NCBI RefSeq assembly: GCF_900100355.1
Contig: NZ_FNFH01000003.1
Span: 1-64,000, forward strand
DNA length: 64,000 nucleotides
Origin: Microbulbifer yueqingensis
GTDB taxonomy: Bacteria > Pseudomonadota > Gammaproteobacteria > Pseudomonadales > Cellvibrionaceae
Direction of reading: 5' to 3'
Shown: in pieces, positions 60,147 through 64,000 of the stretch
Layout of the letters: every line of letters starts with the position of its first letter
Position numbering within the stretch: position 1 is the first letter of the stretch
Notes under the pieces: generated by a model
Database searches by the model: none
Seen by the model: the letters and a program-made list of their open reading frames with translations, nothing else
Told to the model about the DNA's origin: nothing
Program-made: the position numbers and the translations under genes

Positions 60147-60185
60147 ATGCAAACAGTTGTGGTTAAATATAGCGCCTATTTGCAT
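60147..60185. promoter_or_regulatory. Inverted repeat in the putA / Lrp divergent promoter
   Basis: ATGCAAA (60147-60153) and TTTGCAT (60179-60185), centres 32 bases apart (three turns), in an AT-rich stretch. Suitable as a site for the octameric or dimeric Lrp-type regulator. Confidence 0.6.
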
Positions 60186-60208
60186 GATCACCAGTAGGGT
60201 ATGTTGCT

Positions 60209-60721
60209 ATGTCACGTCAGATGGAAGACCTGGACCGTATCGACCGCCAGATTCTGCGCATCCTCCAGCGCGAGGGACGCCTGCCGAACGTCGAGCTGGC
60301 CAGGCGCGTAAATCTCAGTCCCACCCCCTGCCTGGAGCGGGTCAAGCGCCTGGAGCGCGAGGGCTTCATCCGCGACTATGTGGCGTTGCTTGATCCCCTC
60401 AAGGTCCACGCCGGCCTGGTGGTCTACATCCAGGTTACGCTCACCGATACGGCCACCGAGGCACTGGAGGCCTTCAACTCCCACGTCTCCAGCCTGGAGG
60501 AAGTGCAGGAGTGCCACATGGTGGCCGGCGGCTTCGATTACCTCATCAAGATCCGCATCAAGGACATGCTGGGCTATCGCCGTTTCCTGGGCGAGAAGCT
60601 GGCGTCCATACCCGGGGTGCGCGAGACCCATACCTATGTGGTGATAGAGGAAGTAAAGACCGATACCGCGGTGGCGGTGCCCGACCCCGAGCCCAAGAAA
60701 GCCAAGTCCGGCAAGCGCTAG
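60209..60721 (+). CDS. Lrp/AsnC-family regulator, probably of putA
   Basis: 170 residues. HTH: LDRIDRQILRILQREGRLPN, VELARRVNLSPTPCLERVKR. RAM domain: VVYIQVTLTDTATEALEAFN, VQECHMVAGGFDYLIKIRIK. Divergent from putA over 139 bases, the place of PutR in organisms with short PutA. It likely activates putA in the presence of proline. Extra basic tail (KKAKSGKR). Confidence 0.93.
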   Translation: MSRQMEDLDRIDRQILRILQREGRLPNVELARRVNLSPTPCLERVKRLEREGFIRDYVALLDPLKVHAGLVVYIQVTLTDTATEALEAFNSHVSSLEEVQECHMVAGGFDYLIKIRIKDMLGYRRFLGEKLASIPGVRETHTYVVIEEVKTDTAVAVPDPEPKKAKSGKR

Positions 60722-60745
60722 CGCGCCCCCCGGCAATTCAACAGT

Positions 60746-61681
60746 ATGTCGAGCGAACAACTGGCCCCGATGACCACGCTATCCGTACCCGACAATCGCC
60801 GCGCCGTAATGCTGGCCCTGGCGGCGGTTCTCTGCTGGTCGACAGTGGCCAGTGCCTTCAAGCTCTCGCTGCAGTATGTGTCCCCACTGCAGCTGGTCAG
60901 TATAGCGGCCGCGGTGTCCACGCTGCTGATGGCTGCGGTAGTGTCAAAGCAGGGGGAATGGAGCGGGCTCGGGCGCGCGTGGCGGCGCAACTGGCGCTGG
61001 TACCTGGCACTGGGTTTCTGCAATCCTTTCTTCTATTACCTGGTGCTGTTTAACGCGTATGACCTCCTGCCGGCCCAGCAGGTACTGCCACTGAATTACA
61101 CCTGGGGCGTGCTGCTCGCGCTGTTGTCGGTGCCGGTGCTGGGCCACCAGCTGCGTACCCGCGACCTGGTGGCCGCGTTGGTGTGCTACAGCGGGGTGCT
61201 GGTGATCGCCACCGGCGGCAACCCGCTGGAGCTGGAGTTCGCCGACCCGTTGGGGGTTGGCCTGGCCCTGTTCAGCACCCTGATCTGGTGCTGTTTCTGG
61301 CTGCTGAATACGCGTATCGGCGGCAGTGCACCGGTGAACCTCCTGCTCACTTTCCTCTGCGGGCTGCCCTGGCTAGCAGGAGCGCTATTGATGTGGGGCG
61401 ACTGGCACTGGCCACCACTGGCGGGCTGGGCCGGAGCGGTGTACGTGGGCCTGTTCGAAATGGGGATCGCCTTCCTGCTGTGGCAGGGAGCCCTGATGGC
61501 CTGTGATAACGCTGCCCGCATCAGTAACCTTATTTATCTCTCGCCGCCACTATCGTTGGTATTTATTGCGCTGCTGGTGGGCGAAACGATCCAGATGGCA
61601 ACCATTGTTGGCCTGGTTTTGATTATGCTCGGGGTCGCCGTGCAGCAGGGCGCGCTGCGTCGGTGGCTCCTGAAACGATAA
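60746..61681 (+). CDS. DMT-superfamily (EamA) transporter
   Basis: 311 residues and ten helices in two EamA repeats (VLCWSTVASAFKLSLQYVSP; STLIWCCFWLLNTRIGGSAP). The start could be ATG 60746 or 60773. It follows the regulator by 24 bases and may be co-transcribed. Perhaps an amino-acid exporter. Substrate unknown. Confidence 0.88.
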   Translation: MSSEQLAPMTTLSVPDNRRAVMLALAAVLCWSTVASAFKLSLQYVSPLQLVSIAAAVSTLLMAAVVSKQGEWSGLGRAWRRNWRWYLALGFCNPFFYYLVLFNAYDLLPAQQVLPLNYTWGVLLALLSVPVLGHQLRTRDLVAALVCYSGVLVIATGGNPLELEFADPLGVGLALFSTLIWCCFWLLNTRIGGSAPVNLLLTFLCGLPWLAGALLMWGDWHWPPLAGWAGAVYVGLFEMGIAFLLWQGALMACDNAARISNLIYLSPPLSLVFIALLVGETIQMATIVGLVLIMLGVAVQQGALRRWLLKR

Positions 61682-61688
61682 AGAATCC

Positions 61689-61761
61689 GCAGGAGCGGCC
61701 GCTGGCCGCGAACTGGTCACGAACGAACCAGGTGCATATCGCGGCCAGCGTCCGCTCCTAC
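61689..61761. repeat. REP-like palindromic element, copy 3
   Basis: GCAGGAGCGGCCGCTGGCCG (from 61689) and TATCGCGGCCAGCGTCCGCT...CCTAC (to 61761) form arms with one mismatch. The loop shares CCAGGTGCAT with copy 2. Confidence 0.88.
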
Positions 61762-61807
61762 GATGATCGAGAGAAACTGAAAAGCGATAAAGATAAGCAG
61801 GTACCCC

Positions 61808-62965
61808 ATGGATTTCTCCCTCACCGAAGAACAACAGATGATCCAGGATGCCGCGCGCCAGTTCGCCGACAGCGAGCTGAAGCCGGTGGCGGCGGAGCTG
61901 GACAAGACCGGCAACCGCGAGTTGCTGCTGGAAAAGCTGCGCCAGCTGGCGGAGCTGGGCTTTATGGGGATCAACATTGATCCGGACTTCGGCGGCACCG
62001 GCGCCGGAACCGTGGCCTTCAGCCTGGCCATTACCGAGCTGGCCCGCGGCTGTGCCTCCACCGCCACTACCACCTCCGTGACCAATATGGTTGCCGAGGT
62101 TATCCAGGCGGTGGGTAATGAGGACCAGAAGGCGAAGTACCTGCCGAAGATCTGCAGTGGTGAGTATGCCGCCGGATCCTTCTGCCTCACCGAGCCCAGT
62201 TCCGGCTCCGATGCTGCCGCCATGCGCACCCGCGCGGTGAAGGATGGCGATGAGTACGTGCTGAATGGCAGCAAGCTATACATCTCCAGCGCCGAGTTCG
62301 CCGGCGTGTTTGTGGTGTGGGCGGTGACCGATCCGGAAGCCCCGAAAGGGAAGGGCATTTCCTGCTTCCTGGTGGAGGCGGATACGCCCGGCCTGGTGAT
62401 CGGCAAGGCAGAAGAAAAAATGGGGCAGAAAGCCTCGGTGACCAACGAGGTTTCCTTTGACGACTGCCGTATTCCCGCCGCCAATCTCATGGGCGAGGAG
62501 AATCGCGGTTTCCGCATCGCCGCCGGGGAGCTGGCCGGCGGGCGCATCGGTATCGGTTCCCTGGCGCTGGGCATCGGCCTGGAGGCACTGGACTGCGCAC
62601 GCGCGTTTATCCAGGAGCGCGAACAATTCGGGCAGCCGCTGGCAAAATTCCAGGGCCTGCAGTGGCAACTGGCCGACTGCTATACGGAAATGGAGGCAGG
62701 GCGACTGCTGCTGATGCAGGCGGCGTGGCAGAAAGACGCAGGGATGGCGTTCGGCCCCGCCGCGTCCATGGCCAAGCTGTATGCCACCGAGAAGGCCAAC
62801 GAGGCCTGTTACCGCGCGCTGCAGATGCACGGCGGCGCCGGTTACACCCGCGATTACCCGCTGGAGCGCATGGCGCGCGATGTGCGTATCACCACCATCT
62901 ACGAGGGCACCAGTGAAATCCAGCGGCTGATCATTGCCCGTCACCTGCTCGACGGTCTCCGTTGA
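61808..62965 (+). CDS. Short-chain acyl-CoA dehydrogenase
   Basis: 385 residues. FAD/acyl-CoA motifs: CLTEPSSGSDAAAMRTRAVK (residues 126-145), YISSAEFAGVFVVWAVTD, RIGIGSLALGIGLEALDCAR, REQFGQPLAKFQGLQWQLAD, and catalytic Glu in ITTIYEGTSEIQRLIIARHL near residue 367. It inserts the alpha-beta double bond in short acyl-CoA or a branched-chain analogue, passing electrons to ETF. Single gene after a REP element. Confidence 0.95.
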   Translation: MDFSLTEEQQMIQDAARQFADSELKPVAAELDKTGNRELLLEKLRQLAELGFMGINIDPDFGGTGAGTVAFSLAITELARGCASTATTTSVTNMVAEVIQAVGNEDQKAKYLPKICSGEYAAGSFCLTEPSSGSDAAAMRTRAVKDGDEYVLNGSKLYISSAEFAGVFVVWAVTDPEAPKGKGISCFLVEADTPGLVIGKAEEKMGQKASVTNEVSFDDCRIPAANLMGEENRGFRIAAGELAGGRIGIGSLALGIGLEALDCARAFIQEREQFGQPLAKFQGLQWQLADCYTEMEAGRLLLMQAAWQKDAGMAFGPAASMAKLYATEKANEACYRALQMHGGAGYTRDYPLERMARDVRITTIYEGTSEIQRLIIARHLLDGLR

Positions 62966-63267
62966 CCTGACTTGCGGCACGGCCTGCCGATCCGGCGGGC
63001 CGAGTTCCCTATCCCCCGCTCGGCGCGGCCGATCCCTTCCCGGCGTGCCTTTCCTTTTCTGCTTCCCTCCAGGCTCGGCTAGGCTTAAACCTGCACTTGC
63101 TTGAGTTTTGCGGGACCCGTGAATATGGACGCCTGCCTGGAAACCTGTGCACCGCTTGACCGGATTACAGGGCCGTTCAGCACCGCCCGGGTAGGGCCGG
63201 CGCCCTCCATAAAAGGACCTTAAAGCGAGCCACAGGGAATGTGCTGTCCCGGGACATGGAGATGTCG
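62966..63267. other. 302-base intergenic region
   Basis: C-rich sequence between the dehydrogenase and the porin gene. A GC hairpin (GGCCTGCCG/CGGCGGGCC) lacks a T tract. No gene or clear promoter seen. Confidence 0.55.
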
Positions 63268-64000
63268 ATGGTAAAGTCGTATAGGCATTCGCTGCTGCTG
63301 CCCCTCGCAGCGCTCACTATTGGCTGGTCACACTCCGGTTCTGCCGGGGGACTCATGGTGTGGGAAATCGGTACGCCGACCCTGGGCACCGCCGGCGCCG
63401 GCTGGGCGGCGATGCCGGAGGATGCATCCACTGCCTACACGAACCCCGCCGGTACCGTCTGGCGGGACAATACGGAACTGATGGCGGCGGGGCAGCTGTT
63501 GTACGGCCATCTTGAGTTCAATGATGATGGCGCGAGCAACGTTCCGGGCAACGATGGCGGCAACGCCATCGAGTGGTTCCCGGGCGGCGGCTTCTTTGCC
63601 GCGGGCCGGTTCACCGACCGAATCGGCTGGGGCTTCGCCATGGCCGGCAATTTCGGCGGGGTACTGGACTATGACGGTGACTGGAAAGGTCGCCGCTTCG
63701 TGACCGAGACCAGCCTGATCGGTATGAGCCTGCTGCCTTCACTGAGCTGGAAAGCGAGCGACTGCCTGTCAATCGGTCTTGGCCTGAATGTGATGGGCGC
63801 CTATTACAAATACGAGTCGCGCCCCCGCGCCGGCCTGGCGGGCGGCGATGCGCGACTGAAATACGATGACAGGGATATCGGCTACGGCGGCAACCTGGGC
63901 GTTATCTACAAGCCCACTGCAGCCACTACCCTGGGGTTCAGCTATACATCGCAGGTCGACTGGGAGTTCCGCGATGACCTGCGGCTGGATGGTTTCGGTC
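63268..64000 (+). CDS. FadL/OmpP1-family outer-membrane protein (5' part, cut by window end)
   Basis: At least 244 residues; the frame is open at 64000. ATG 63268 has GGAG six bases upstream; in-frame ATG 63256 and 63262 precede it. Signal peptide (to HSGSAG). The FadL hatch-domain pattern GTPTLGTAGAGWAAMPEDAS followed by TAYTNPAGTVWRDNTELMAA is clear, then barrel strands (GFAMAGNFGGVLDYDGDW; LSIGLGLNVMGAYYKY). It takes up long-chain fatty acids or other hydrophobic compounds. Confidence 0.93.
   Translation, partial: MVKSYRHSLLLPLAALTIGWSHSGSAGGLMVWEIGTPTLGTAGAGWAAMPEDASTAYTNPAGTVWRDNTELMAAGQLLYGHLEFNDDGASNVPGNDGGNAIEWFPGGGFFAAGRFTDRIGWGFAMAGNFGGVLDYDGDWKGRRFVTETSLIGMSLLPSLSWKASDCLSIGLGLNVMGAYYKYESRPRAGLAGGDARLKYDDRDIGYGGNLGVIYKPTAATTLGFSYTSQVDWEFRDDLRLDGFG

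Overview
The window looks like the chromosome of a free-living, probably marine, GC-rich gammaproteobacterium. The gene set (short PutA, fused indolepyruvate ferredoxin oxidoreductase, class II DAHP synthase, RpoE/ChrR operon, REP-like palindromes) would suit the Cellvibrionales/Pseudomonadales group, but that is an inference. No tRNA, rRNA, CRISPR array, transposase or integron integrase is visible.

Region 1 (1-8107) is the distal part of a sedentary chromosomal integron. It is a run of small, AT-rich, plus-strand genes, each followed by an attC recombination site (VCR-like ...TAACAA...GCGTTA...). The window opens exactly on an attC core site. Fifteen attC sites can be placed and at least 16 cassette genes read. 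All but two of these genes encode proteins with membrane segments, signal peptides or lipoboxes. The cytoplasmic exceptions are a Tsi6-like immunity protein and a VOC (glyoxalase-fold) protein. The integrase and attI should lie to the left of the window.

Region 2 (8.1-31 kb) is GC-rich backbone: MAPEG and DUF998 membrane proteins, an RND efflux pump with its adaptor, an NAD(P)-binding protein, an EamA exporter, an Old Yellow Enzyme homologue, a tandem pair of amidohydrolases (the second lacks the metal ligands), SOS-controlled yebG with a clear LexA box, a LysE exporter, a small ECF-sigma operon, a bile-acid/sodium symporter homologue, an M19 dipeptidase, a MscS channel and a YrhK protein.

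Region 3 (30.4-38.7 kb) holds an aromatic-metabolism group (maleylacetoacetate isomerase, MarR regulator with a nested palindromic operator, aromatic aminotransferase, class II DAHP synthase, GST). A three-gene surface-glycan operon (CgeB-like, YrbL-like, GT4) follows, bracketed by a perfect 20-bp direct repeat.

Region 4 (38.9-47.8 kb) has a lipoprotein M3 peptidase, a secreted YtcJ-like amidohydrolase, and an Lrp regulator divergent from a giant indolepyruvate ferredoxin oxidoreductase. Region 5 (47.8-55.2 kb) is an RpoE-ChrR stress locus whose divergent operon (NTF2-like, SDR, FAD oxidoreductase, DUF1365, CFA synthase, DUF2878, unknown) probably modifies membrane fatty acids. Both divergent promoters carry TGATCC-N18-TAAC. 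Region 6 (55.4-64 kb) has a glycine-zipper lipoprotein, an unknown conserved-looking protein, short PutA with a divergent Lrp-type regulator, an EamA exporter, an acyl-CoA dehydrogenase and the start of a FadL-family porin cut by the window end.
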